NCBI RefSeq assembly: GCF_900105245.1
Contig: NZ_FNSZ01000001.1
Location: forward strand, 7,066,001 to 7,130,000
DNA length: 64,000 bases
Reading direction: 5' to 3'
DNA from: Streptomyces sp. 1222.5
GTDB taxonomy: Bacteria; Actinomycetota; Actinomycetes; Streptomycetales; Streptomycetaceae
Every line of letters starts with the position of its first letter. The first letter of the stretch is position 1. Below are positions 33,697-41,557 of this stretch, piece by piece. Position numbers and translations under genes: made by a program. The notes under the pieces are model-generated. The model made no database searches. It was not told the DNA's origin and worked only from the letters and a program-made list of their open reading frames with translations.

Positions 33697-34466
33697 CCGC
33701 CGGTCGTCGGATGGTCCGCCAGGAAGACCACCGGACGTCCGTCCGGCGGGACCTGGACCGCGCCGAGGACCATGCCCTCGCTGGGGAGTTCACCGGGCCG
33801 GGCCCGCTCCAGCGGGGGCCCTTCGGTGCGCAGGCCGATGCGGTTGCTCGCCGGGGAGACCCGGTAGGCGCGCGTGGTGAGCGTCCGGACGGCGCCGGCC
33901 GTGAACCAGTCCGCGCGCGGTCCGGGGGTCACCCGGAGCACGAGGCCGGCCGGCGGGCGGGGCTGCGGGACGCCGTCCACGCGCGCGGGCGGCCCGGCCG
34001 GGGCACCCAGCGGCAGCACCGTGCCGTCGGTGAGCGGCGCCGGGCCGAGGCCGGACAGCAGGTCCGTGGCCCGGCTGCCGAGGACCGGCTCCACGGCGAT
34101 GCCGCCGGAGACGGCCAGGTAGCCGCGCACCCCGGCGGTGGCCGCGCCCACCTCCAGCAGCTCGCCCTCCCGCACCAGGACGGGGGCGCCCCACGCGGCC
34201 GGCCGGCCGCCCACCCGGACGGGGCAGGGCGCACCGCCCACCGCCACGGTCACCGTCGAACGGGGGCGCACCGCACAGCCGTCGAGCGTGGTCTCCAGGA
34301 CGGCCGCGTCCGGCGGGTTGCCGACCAGCCGGTTCACGAGCGCGGCCGCGGGCGGGTCGAGGGCCCCGGAGCGGGGCACCCCGAGGTGGGCGTATCCCGG
34401 CCGGCCGCGGTCCTGCACGGTGGTCAGCGCCCCGGAGCGCACGACGACGAGCGCACGGTCGGTCAT
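33597..34466 (-). CDS. pxpC: 5-oxoprolinase subunit PxpC (KipA-like)
   Basis: 289 residues. Biotin-dependent carboxyltransferase/KipA family: ALVVVRSGALTTVQDRGRPG, YAHLGVPRSGALDPPAAALV, NPPDAAVLETTLDGCAVRP, PSEGMVLGAVQVPPDGRPVV, LADHPTTGGYPVIAVV. With PxpA and PxpB it forms the bacterial ATP-dependent 5-oxoprolinase converting 5-oxo-L-proline to glutamate. It lies 94 bp after pxpB on the minus strand; its 3' end overlaps the convergent SGNH hydrolase gene by 100 bp. Confidence 0.92.
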   Translation of the reverse strand: MTDRALVVVRSGALTTVQDRGRPGYAHLGVPRSGALDPPAAALVNRLVGNPPDAAVLETTLDGCAVRPRSTVTVAVGGAPCPVRVGGRPAAWGAPVLVREGELLEVGAATAGVRGYLAVSGGIAVEPVLGSRATDLLSGLGPAPLTDGTVLPLGAPAGPPARVDGVPQPRPPAGLVLRVTPGPRADWFTAGAVRTLTTRAYRVSPASNRIGLRTEGPPLERARPGELPSEGMVLGAVQVPPDGRPVVFLADHPTTGGYPVIAVVRTADLPAVAQALPGTPVRFVPVRRR

Positions 34467-34498
34467 GCGCCCTCCCCTGCCGCGCGGGTGTCACGCGT

Positions 34499-34557
34499 AC
34501 GCGCGCGTGGCCGGTCGTGGCGCCCGCCGTCGGTACGCCGTGCACGCGCGCGTGGCC
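34499..34557. repeat. Two 14-bp direct repeats in the pxpB-pxpC gap
   Basis: ACGCGCGCGTGGCC occurs at 34499-34512 and 34544-34557, spaced 45 bp start to start. GC-rich motifs of this kind are frequent in Streptomyces; significance is doubtful. Confidence 0.4.
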
Positions 34558-34560
34558 CGT

Positions 34561-35178
34561 TCACAAGTCCTCCGCCGGGACGAACCGCACGCGCGCTCCC
34601 GGTGACAGCAGGGCGGCCGGTACGCGCGTGTGGTCCCACAGCACGGCGTCCGTCGTTCCGATCAGCTGCCAGCCGCCCGGCGAGGAACGCGGGTAGACGC
34701 CGGTGTAGGGGCCGGCCAGGGCGACCGCGCCGGCCGGGACCGTCGTGCGCGGGGTGGCCCGGCGCGGCACGTCGTAGCGGCCCGGGAGTCCGGTGAGGTA
34801 CCCGAAGCCCGGTGCGAATCCGCAGAAGGCCACCGTGAATTCGGTGCCCGCGTGGATGCGGCCCACCTCCGCGCGGGGCACACCCCAGTGCGCGGCCACC
34901 TCCCCGAGGTCCGGGCCGTCGTAGCGCACGGGCAGGTCGATGGGTTCCCGCGCGTGGGGCGGCGCCGACGGCACCGCGGCGGAGGCCAGTTCCGCGGCCC
35001 GGCGGACCGGGTCGTCCAGGCCGTCGAGGAGGACCGTCCGGGCCGCCGGCACGATCTCGCGCACGGCCAGCGACCCCTCCGCGCGGCGCCGCAGCAGCTC
35101 CGCATGGAGGGCCTGCGCCTCCTCGCCCGAGGCCACCTCGACGAGGAGCGCGTCGTCGCCGACGGGAAGCGTCCTCAC
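34561..35178 (-). CDS. pxpB: 5-oxoprolinase subunit PxpB
   Basis: 205 residues from GTG 35178. Typical allophanate hydrolase subunit 1-like (AHS1) signature: LPVGDDALLVEVASGEEAQA, IDLPVRYDGPDLGEVAAHWG, TVAFCGFAPGFGYLTGLPGR, DVPRRATPRTTVPAGAVALA, GPYTGVYPRSSPGGWQLIGT. Partner of PxpA and PxpC in the 5-oxoprolinase complex. Its start overlaps the pxpA stop by 4 bp (GTGA), so translation is coupled. Confidence 0.93.
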   Translation of the reverse strand: MRTLPVGDDALLVEVASGEEAQALHAELLRRRAEGSLAVREIVPAARTVLLDGLDDPVRRAAELASAAVPSAPPHAREPIDLPVRYDGPDLGEVAAHWGVPRAEVGRIHAGTEFTVAFCGFAPGFGYLTGLPGRYDVPRRATPRTTVPAGAVALAGPYTGVYPRSSPGGWQLIGTTDAVLWDHTRVPAALLSPGARVRFVPAEDL

Positions 35179-35933
35179 GCGAAGGCCTCCACCCGCACCC
35201 CGGCCGCCAGCAGCCGCTCGCGCACCCGGCGGGCCAGGTCCACCGCGCCGGGCGTGTCGCCGTGCAGGCACAGCGAGCGGGCGCGCACCTGGACGCGCGT
35301 GCCGGAGTGCGCGGTGACCACGCCGGACCGCGCGAGGCCCACCGAGCGCTCCACGACGGCCTCCGGGTCGGTCACCACGGCGCCGTTCCGGCCGCGGGGC
35401 ACCAGCGTGCCCTCGTCGGTGTACGCGCGGTCCGCGAACGCCTCCGTGACGGCCGGCAGCCCCGCCCCGGCGGCCAGCTCCAGCAGCCGCGAGCCGGGCA
35501 GGCACAGCAGGGGCAGCGAGGCGTCCGCGAGCAGCACACCGTCGATCACCGAACGGGCCTGCTCCTCGTCGTGCACGACCCGGTTGTAGAGCGCGCCGTG
35601 CGGTTTGACGTACGCCACGCGCGCCCCGGCGGCCCGCGCGAACACCTCCAGGGCGCCGATCTGGTAGGCCACTTCGGCCGCCAGCTCGGCGGGCGGCACG
35701 TCCATCGCGCGCCGCCCGAACCCGGCGAGGTCCCGGTAGGAGACCTGCGCGCCGATCGTCACCCCGCGCTCGGCCGCCAGTTCGCACACGCGGCGCATGG
35801 TCGCCGCGTCCCCGGCGTGGAACCCGCAGGCCACGTTGGCGCTGGTGACGACGGACAGCAGCTGTTCGTCGTCGGTCAGCCGCCAGCGGCCGAAGCCCTC
35901 GCCGAGGTCGGCGTTCAGATCGATCGCGGTCAT
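35175..35933 (-). CDS. pxpA: 5-oxoprolinase subunit PxpA (LamB/YcsF)
   Basis: 252 residues. LamB/YcsF family: MTAIDLNADLGEGFGRWRLT, VVTSANVACGFHAGDAATMR, GVTIGAQVSYRDLAGFGRRA, VAYVKPHGALYNRVVHDEEQ, SLCLHGDTPGAVDLARRVR. The NADLGEGFG and CGFHAGD motifs are the metal/catalytic signature. ATP-dependent opening of 5-oxoproline. ATG 35933 chosen; the in-frame upstream extension is poorly supported. First Pxp gene after the hydro-lyase (gap 68 bp). Confidence 0.94.
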   Translation of the reverse strand: MTAIDLNADLGEGFGRWRLTDDEQLLSVVTSANVACGFHAGDAATMRRVCELAAERGVTIGAQVSYRDLAGFGRRAMDVPPAELAAEVAYQIGALEVFARAAGARVAYVKPHGALYNRVVHDEEQARSVIDGVLLADASLPLLCLPGSRLLELAAGAGLPAVTEAFADRAYTDEGTLVPRGRNGAVVTDPEAVVERSVGLARSGVVTAHSGTRVQVRARSLCLHGDTPGAVDLARRVRERLLAAGVRVEAFA

Positions 35934-36001
35934 GGTGCTCTCGTGTCTCCCGTTCGGGTGCGTTCGGGTGCGGTCGGGGCCGCGAGTCGGCGGCACCGGT
36001 G

Positions 36002-36841
36002 TCAGTCGACGCCGACCAGTCGGTACTGCTCGTCACGGGCGTCGGTCAGGAACATCTGCCCCGGTGCGTGGGTGATGGCGAACGGCGGCCTGGAGGCCAT
36101 GACCGCCGCCTGAGGAGTCACCCCGCAGGCCCAGAACACCGGGATGTCGCCGTCGTCGAGGACGACCGGGTCGCCGAAGTCGGGCCGGTCCAGGTCCTCG
36201 ATGCCGAGGGCGGCTGGATCTCCGCAGTGCACGGGGCCGCCGTGCACGGCCGGCAGGAGGCTGCTCTCCCGGATCGCGGCGCGCAGGTGCTCGGGCGGCA
36301 CCGGGCGCATCGACACCACCATCGGGCCGCGCAGCCTGCCCGCCTCCCGGCACGCGCGGCCGGTCGCGTACATCGGCACGTTGCGACCCTGCTCGACGTG
36401 CCGGATCGGCACGCCCGCCCGGGCCAGCGCCCACTCGAAGGTGAAGCTGCAGCCGAGCAGGAACGACACCAGGTCGTCCCGCCAGTACGCGCGCGCGTCC
36501 GTCGGCTCGTCGACGAGTTCGCCGTCCTGCCACACCCGGTAGCGCGGCAGATCGGTGCGCAGGTCCGCGCCCTCGGCGAGGACGGTCGTCGCGGAGCCGG
36601 CGTCGGTGACGTCGAGCACCGGGCACGGTTTGGGATTGCGCTGGCAGAACAGCAGCATGTCGTAGGCCCAGTCGGCGGGTACGGCGATCAGGTTGGCCTG
36701 CGTGTGGCCCGCGGCGACCCCGGCCGTGGGTCCGGCCAGGCCCTCGCGGAAACGGGCCCGCGCGGTCTCCGGGCTCCACGCGTGCGCGTGCTCGCGGGCC
36801 GTGGCGACCGGCCGGTCCTCGGTACGGTGCGGCCGCGTCAC
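36002..36841 (-). CDS. DUF1445 putative hydro-lyase (D-glutamate cyclase-like)
   Basis: 279 residues from GTG 36841, which overlaps the MFS stop by 4 bp (GTGA). Motifs: PTAGVAAGHTQANLIAVPAD, LLFCQRNPKPCPVLDVTDAG, SFLLGCSFTFEWALARAGVP, GVPIRHVEQGRNVPMY, GPMVVSMRPVP. This is the DUF1445 family, annotated as putative hydro-lyase; mammalian relatives have D-glutamate cyclase activity making 5-oxoproline. Placement beside PxpABC fits a role in forming or handling 5-oxoproline or D-glutamate. Confidence 0.9.
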   Translation of the reverse strand: MTRPHRTEDRPVATAREHAHAWSPETARARFREGLAGPTAGVAAGHTQANLIAVPADWAYDMLLFCQRNPKPCPVLDVTDAGSATTVLAEGADLRTDLPRYRVWQDGELVDEPTDARAYWRDDLVSFLLGCSFTFEWALARAGVPIRHVEQGRNVPMYATGRACREAGRLRGPMVVSMRPVPPEHLRAAIRESSLLPAVHGGPVHCGDPAALGIEDLDRPDFGDPVVLDDGDIPVFWACGVTPQAAVMASRPPFAITHAPGQMFLTDARDEQYRLVGVD

Positions 36842-38157
36842 GCCAGTTCCCTTCCACGGGTCTCCGGGAGCCCGAGCAGCGCGAGGGCCGCGAGCCCGTA
36901 GCCGAGCGCCCCGAAGACCAGCGCACCGCCCACGCCCCAGCTGTCCGCGAGGAAGCCCACCAGGGTCGGGAACACCGCCCCGACCGCGCGCCCGGTGTTG
37001 TACGTGAAGCCCTGGCCGGTGCCGCGCACCGCCGTCGGGTACAGCTCGCTCAGGTAGGACCCGAAGCCGCTGAAGATGGCCGACATGCAGAAACCGAGCG
37101 GGAAGCCGAGCACCAGCAGCAGGGTGTCGGCACCGTGCGGGATGTTCGCGTAGGCCAGGACGCACACCGCCGACAGCAGCGCGAACAGCCAGATGTTGTT
37201 CCGCCGGCCGAGCCGGTCGGTGAGGTGGCCGCCGGTCAGGTAGCCGAGGAACGCGCCGGAGATCAGGAACGTCAGGTAGCCGCCCGTGCCGACGACCGAC
37301 AGGCCGCGCTCGGACTTCAGGTACGTGGGCACCCAGGTGGCCAGCGTGTAGTAGCCGCCCTGCACGCCCGTGGAGAGCAGGCTCGCGAACACGGTCGTGC
37401 GCAGCAGACCCGGGGCGCCGTTCCGGCCCGGGCGGAAGATCGCCGCGAACGAGCCCCGCGCAGGGTCCTGTTCGCGGGCCGCCGTCGCCGTGGGGGCGTC
37501 GTGGACCCGACGCCGCATCCACACCACCAGCAGCGCGGGCAGCGCGCCGGTCCAGAACATCACGCGCCAGGCCAGGTCGTCCCCGACGAAGGTGAAGACC
37601 AGCGTGTAGACGACCGCGGCCAGCGCCCAGCCGACCGCCCAGGAGCTCTGGACCGCACCGAGCGTGCGCCCCCGGTGCCGGGCGCTCGCGTACTCGGCCA
37701 CCAGGATCGCGCCCACCGCCCACTCGCCGCCGAAGCCGAGCCCCTGGAGCGCGCGGAAGACCAGCAGCGTCTCGTAGCTGGGCGCGAAGCCGCAGGCCAC
37801 CGTGAAGACCGCGTACGCGATCACCGTGATCATCAGGGCCCGGACCCGGCCGACCCGGTCCGCGACCACCCCTGCCACGGCGCCGCCGACCGCGGACACC
37901 ACCAGGGTGACCGCGGTGAACAGGCCGGTCTGGCCGCTGCTGAGGCCGAAGTACGCGGAGAGCGCCACCATGCTCAGCGGCAGCGTGAAGTAGTCGTAGG
38001 AATCCAGGGCATATCCGCCGAAAGCTCCGGCGAAGGCGCGTCGGCCACGCGGACCGAGGGCGCGGAGCCAGCCGAACGCGCCGTCGTCGGCGGTGCGTTC
38101 GCCGTGCGCCGGCCGTACGCCGGAGGGGGCCGGCCGGGGCGGTGGTGTCGTGCTCAT
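36838..38157 (-). CDS. MFS transporter (sugar/metabolite symporter type)
   Basis: 439 residues from ATG 38157. Twelve hydrophobic segments; MFS signature loops AGVVADRVGRVRALMI and TGGHLTDRLGRRNNIWLFAL. LVFRALQGLGFGGEWAVGAI and ELYPTAVRGTGQGFTYNTGR are typical of the MHS/sugar-porter-like MFS. First gene of a five-gene minus operon with the hydro-lyase and PxpABC, so 5-oxoproline or a related compound is the likely substrate. The divergent GntR gene lies 127 bp away with a palindromic operator between. Confidence 0.9.
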   Translation of the reverse strand: MSTTPPPRPAPSGVRPAHGERTADDGAFGWLRALGPRGRRAFAGAFGGYALDSYDYFTLPLSMVALSAYFGLSSGQTGLFTAVTLVVSAVGGAVAGVVADRVGRVRALMITVIAYAVFTVACGFAPSYETLLVFRALQGLGFGGEWAVGAILVAEYASARHRGRTLGAVQSSWAVGWALAAVVYTLVFTFVGDDLAWRVMFWTGALPALLVVWMRRRVHDAPTATAAREQDPARGSFAAIFRPGRNGAPGLLRTTVFASLLSTGVQGGYYTLATWVPTYLKSERGLSVVGTGGYLTFLISGAFLGYLTGGHLTDRLGRRNNIWLFALLSAVCVLAYANIPHGADTLLLVLGFPLGFCMSAIFSGFGSYLSELYPTAVRGTGQGFTYNTGRAVGAVFPTLVGFLADSWGVGGALVFGALGYGLAALALLGLPETRGRELA

Positions 38158-38218
38158 GGGCACCTCGCAGTAGGGGGACGGAGGGTGCTGGGAAGTGAGC
38201 CGTGCGGAGCACCGTAGG

Positions 38219-38235
38219 GGATCGTTCAACGATCC
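38219..38235. promoter_or_regulatory. GntR-type operator between MFS and GntR genes
   Basis: 17-bp sequence GGATCGTTCAACGATCC: perfect 8-bp arms around a central C. It contains TCGTTCAACGA, which fits the GntR-family consensus with GT...AC. It lies 61 bp before the MFS start and 49 bp before the GntR start. Confidence 0.8.
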
Positions 38236-38284
38236 TTCAATACCTACGTTGTCTCGTTCCGGTGCGTGCGATTGAATTCCGGGC

Positions 38285-38986
38285 ATGGCAGAGCAGCTGG
38301 CGGGACTGGCCGACGACCGCGCCCTCCTGGGGCGCACGAGCACGGCGGAGCGGGTTTCGGACATCCTCAGAAGCCGCATCGCCGACGGGTACTTCCCACC
38401 CGGCACCCGGCTGTCGGAGGACGGGATCGGCGGGGCGCTCGGCGTCTCCCGCAACACCCTGCGCGAGGCGTTCCGGCTGCTCACGCACGAGCGCCTGCTG
38501 ATCCACGAGCTCAACCGGGGCGTGTTCGTCCGGGTGCTGACCGTCGAGGACGTCGAGGACATCTACCGCACGCGCTCCCTCGTGGAGTGCGCCGTCGTCC
38601 GCGGCCTGGGCGAGCCGCCCTACCCGCTGCACGGACTGGCCTCCGCGGTCGCGGAGGGCGATGCGGCGGCCGCCGACAATGACTGGAAAGCGATGGGCAC
38701 GGCCAACATCCACTTCCATCAGGAACTGGTCGCCCTCGCCGGCAGCGAACGCACCGACGAACTGATGCGCAGCGTCTTCGCCGAGCTGCGGCTGGCCTTC
38801 CATGTCGTCGACGACCCGCGCCGGCTGCACGAGCCGTATCTCGCCCGCAACCGCCGGATCCTGCAGGCCCTCCAGGCCGGTGAGCGGACGACGGCGGAAC
38901 ACCTGCTGCAGACCTACCTCGCGGACTCCCTGGAGCGCGTGGTCGAGGTGTACCGGCGCCGGGTCGGCGAAGAGGGCGCCGAGTAG
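38285..38986 (+). CDS. GntR family regulator with FCD domain
   Basis: 233 residues. N-terminal winged helix TAERVSDILRSRIADGYFPP, GTRLSEDGIGGALGVSRNTL, REAFRLLTHERLLIHELNRG; C-terminal FCD domain with conserved helices and metal-binding His residues (NIHFHQELVALAGSERTDEL). Divergent from the 5-oxoproline operon, so presumably its repressor responding to 5-oxoproline or a related acid; the operator is at 38219-38235. The gene downstream (condensin operon) is 82 bp away on the same strand. Confidence 0.92.
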   Translation: MAEQLAGLADDRALLGRTSTAERVSDILRSRIADGYFPPGTRLSEDGIGGALGVSRNTLREAFRLLTHERLLIHELNRGVFVRVLTVEDVEDIYRTRSLVECAVVRGLGEPPYPLHGLASAVAEGDAAAADNDWKAMGTANIHFHQELVALAGSERTDELMRSVFAELRLAFHVVDDPRRLHEPYLARNRRILQALQAGERTTAEHLLQTYLADSLERVVEVYRRRVGEEGAE

Positions 38987-39035
38987 GAGCGCCCCGACTC
39001 CAGGGGGGCCAAACCGGCGGAGCCTCTCGTTTGGG

Positions 39036-39061
39036 TCGATGTCAGACCGAGGACCTAGTCT
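39036..39061 (+). promoter_or_regulatory. Candidate promoter of the SMC-like operon (leaderless)
   Basis: A TAGTCT -10-like hexamer at 39056-39061 ends 7 bases before the GTG at 39069, and no ribosome site precedes the GTG, so a leaderless message is likely. A TTGGGT hexamer lies 19 bases upstream of the -10; -35 is weak. Confidence 0.35.
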
Positions 39062-39068
39062 GTGCACC

Positions 39069-40598
39069 GTGACTTCGCCTGCATCGACGGACAGCGTTCC
39101 GCCCCAGCTCAGCGCGGGGCCGCGCCCGGCGCCGGGCCCGGCCGCCGACGAGGGGCTGGCGCGTCGGCTGCGCGCGCTCGCCTGCACCGCGCCGCTGCAC
39201 GACCTCGACGCACGCAAGGCCAACCTGGCCGGCGAGTACTCGGTGTACGGGATGGCCGAGGTGGCGCTGGCCGCCATCGACCTGGTCACGCTCAACATGG
39301 ACTTCGACACCGGCGCCGACCACGAGCAGATCGTGGCCAGGCTCGTCCCGCGCATCGGCGCCCAGGCCCCCCACCGCCCCACCGCCGAGCACGAGCGGGT
39401 GGCCCGCTGGGTCCTGGAGAACCTGATCAACGTCGGCAGCGTCGACCGCGGCTTCCGCGCCGTCTACGGCACCTTCGCGCCGGACGGCAGCTACGTCCGC
39501 CGGGACTACGACTTCAAGCTGATCGAAGAGGTCCCCGGCCCCGGCGGCACGGTCTACCTGCGGACCACCGACGAGGCGGTCAACGTCCTGGTCGGCGCCC
39601 TCGACACCGACGTCACCAGCGCCCAGATCGCCGCCGAGGTCAAGCTCGAGGTACTGATCAACCGCGGCCGCCTCGCCGACGCCCAGCTCGCCGCCGAGCA
39701 GGCCCGCTACCGCACGGTGCAGTACTCCGAGACCCTGCGCCGCGCCCTCGACGCCACCCGGCGCAACGTCCGCGCGGTGGACTGGCTGGGCGCCGTGCCC
39801 GACATGATCGCCGAGGCCCTGGACCACGTGGCCGAGCGCTACCGCCACGAGAACGCCATCCTCACCAACATCCGCAAGGCCCGGGACGAGACCGAGGACG
39901 CCGAGCACAAGCGCCGCGCCGCCGAACTGGTCGACATCGTCAAGGACTGCATCCGGCGCCACACCCAGCTCCAGTCGCGCCTGCTGGAGGCCGGCCCGCT
40001 GTTCCGCGCGGAGCAGGACCGGCAGGCCTTCGCCACCCCCGCGACGACCTCCGGAACGGATCTCTACGGTCACCTCGTCGCCCCCCTGCTGCCGCTGCCC
40101 CTGGAGCAGGCGATCCGGGTCACGGACGCGTTCTTCGCGCATGGCACCGGCCTGCGGACACCGGTGTCGGTGCGCGTCGCCGACCTGGTCGACATCCTGC
40201 TGACGCCGCCGGTGGAGCGTGAGCACCTGGGCGCGGAGATGCCCGAGCCGGACCTGATCGCCACACCGGACGACAGCCGCTTCAGCGAGGAGCAGCTGGC
40301 CGCGGCGACGGACCTGCTGGACCTCCCGGCGGACGCGCCCCGGAGACTGTCCGGACTGCTCGCCGAGGCACGCCGGACGGGCGACCCCGCTCTGGCCTAC
40401 CTCGTCGCCCTGCTGGCGGTCCACGCCGCCAGCCCCCCGGTGGGCACCGCCTACCGCCAGGGCGAGGAGAAGCTGCTGTTCGCCGTGGACGACGGGACGG
40501 AGCTGGACGACCCCGAGTTCGGCGGGGCGGATCTGATCGTCGGGACGGCCCTGCTGGACGCGGCGGGGATGGCGGCCGACAGGACGGAAGCAGCATGA
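39069..40598 (+). CDS. MukF/JetA-like kleisin subunit of SMC-like complex
   Basis: 509 residues from GTG 39069. Helical, charged: LARRLRALACTAPLHDLDAR, VARWVLENLINVGSVDRGFR, VYLRTTDEAVNVLVGALDTD, ELVDIVKDCIRRHTQLQSRL. The layout (N-terminal winged-helix-like region, long helical centre, C-terminal domain after about residue 330) and the position first in an operon with an SMC-type ATPase fit a MukF/JetA kleisin. It is followed by the MukE-like gene (31 bp) and the ATPase (37 bp further). Sequence similarity to known MukF/JetA is weak; assignment is from context and architecture. Confidence 0.66.
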   Translation: MTSPASTDSVPPQLSAGPRPAPGPAADEGLARRLRALACTAPLHDLDARKANLAGEYSVYGMAEVALAAIDLVTLNMDFDTGADHEQIVARLVPRIGAQAPHRPTAEHERVARWVLENLINVGSVDRGFRAVYGTFAPDGSYVRRDYDFKLIEEVPGPGGTVYLRTTDEAVNVLVGALDTDVTSAQIAAEVKLEVLINRGRLADAQLAAEQARYRTVQYSETLRRALDATRRNVRAVDWLGAVPDMIAEALDHVAERYRHENAILTNIRKARDETEDAEHKRRAAELVDIVKDCIRRHTQLQSRLLEAGPLFRAEQDRQAFATPATTSGTDLYGHLVAPLLPLPLEQAIRVTDAFFAHGTGLRTPVSVRVADLVDILLTPPVEREHLGAEMPEPDLIATPDDSRFSEEQLAAATDLLDLPADAPRRLSGLLAEARRTGDPALAYLVALLAVHAASPPVGTAYRQGEEKLLFAVDDGTELDDPEFGGADLIVGTALLDAAGMAADRTEAA

Positions 40599-40629
40599 GT
40601 GACCGAGAACGCGACAAGGAGTCAACGCC

Positions 40630-41520
40630 GTGAGCGAGCACGTCGAGTGGAGTGACACGGAGGCCCCGGCCCCGTCGGCATCCGCCGCCGTCACCCCCGC
40701 CGACGCCGCCGACGCGGCGCGGCTCGTCGCCTTCGGACTGCAGCCCAAACTGCAGCCCGCCCGCGACCAGGAATACGCGGACTTGCTGCGCCGCTACCGC
40801 GACGACCCGCCCTTCGCTCGGCTCGCGGACGCGGTCGCCGCCGGCCTGGGACTGGTTGTGCTGGAGGTCTCCCCGCGCGCGGGCATGGCCGTGACGGCCG
40901 CCGAGGACTCGGTGTTCGCCGTCCGCATGGGCGACTACGCGCGTCGCACCGCCGCCGACGCCGGCGACCGTTTCCTGCACGGACTCGCCCATCTCGCCGT
41001 CGCCGCCCTGGCGTTCCCGCGCCCCGAGGACCTCGCCGACGACACCTACATCGGCCGCGTCTCGGTCAACGGCGTCGATGCCTTCGTCCGGCAGGCCTGC
41101 CGGCGCCTGGAGGAGCGCGCCGAGGAACACGGCGTGAACACCGACCCGGCGACGGACGCCCCCGGCCTGGAGGCCGCCTGGCGGATCTGGGCCCGCCGCA
41201 GCGCCACCGGCGCCACCAAGGACGCCCGCCGTCCGGCCGCCTCCACCACCGGCATGGTCGCGAAGGCGGTGGCCTTCCTCACCGACTCGGGGTTCCTCCA
41301 GCGCACCGGCGACGACAGCGGCGGCACCTACCGCACCACGGCCCGCTACCAACTCCAGGTGCGCGACATGGCCGGTGGCGCCGCCATGGCCGAACTGCTC
41401 GACCTGGGCGTCGTCCCGGTCACCGACGGCACCGCCAGCCTGCTGCCGGCCGAGGACACCGACGACCTGGAACTGGTGGCCGACGCCGGTCTGCCGTTCC
41501 ACGCGCCCTCGCACCCCTGA
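40630..41520 (+). CDS. MukE/JetB-like accessory subunit of SMC-like complex
   Basis: 296 residues from GTG 40630. N-terminal helical part (DAARLVAFGLQPKLQPARDQ, YADLLRRYRDDPPFARLADA), a central winged-helix-like part (MVAKAVAFLTDSGFLQRTGD, then DSGGTYRTTARYQLQVRDMA). The stop is 37 bp from the next gene. Size and middle position in an SMC operon fit MukE/JetB (KITE-like winged-helix) proteins. Assignment is contextual; no DUF recognised with certainty. Confidence 0.65.
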   Translation: MSEHVEWSDTEAPAPSASAAVTPADAADAARLVAFGLQPKLQPARDQEYADLLRRYRDDPPFARLADAVAAGLGLVVLEVSPRAGMAVTAAEDSVFAVRMGDYARRTAADAGDRFLHGLAHLAVAALAFPRPEDLADDTYIGRVSVNGVDAFVRQACRRLEERAEEHGVNTDPATDAPGLEAAWRIWARRSATGATKDARRPAASTTGMVAKAVAFLTDSGFLQRTGDDSGGTYRTTARYQLQVRDMAGGAAMAELLDLGVVPVTDGTASLLPAEDTDDLELVADAGLPFHAPSHP

Positions 41521-41557
41521 ACCCCCTGAACCGCCAGAAGACTGACGAGAGTCCGCC

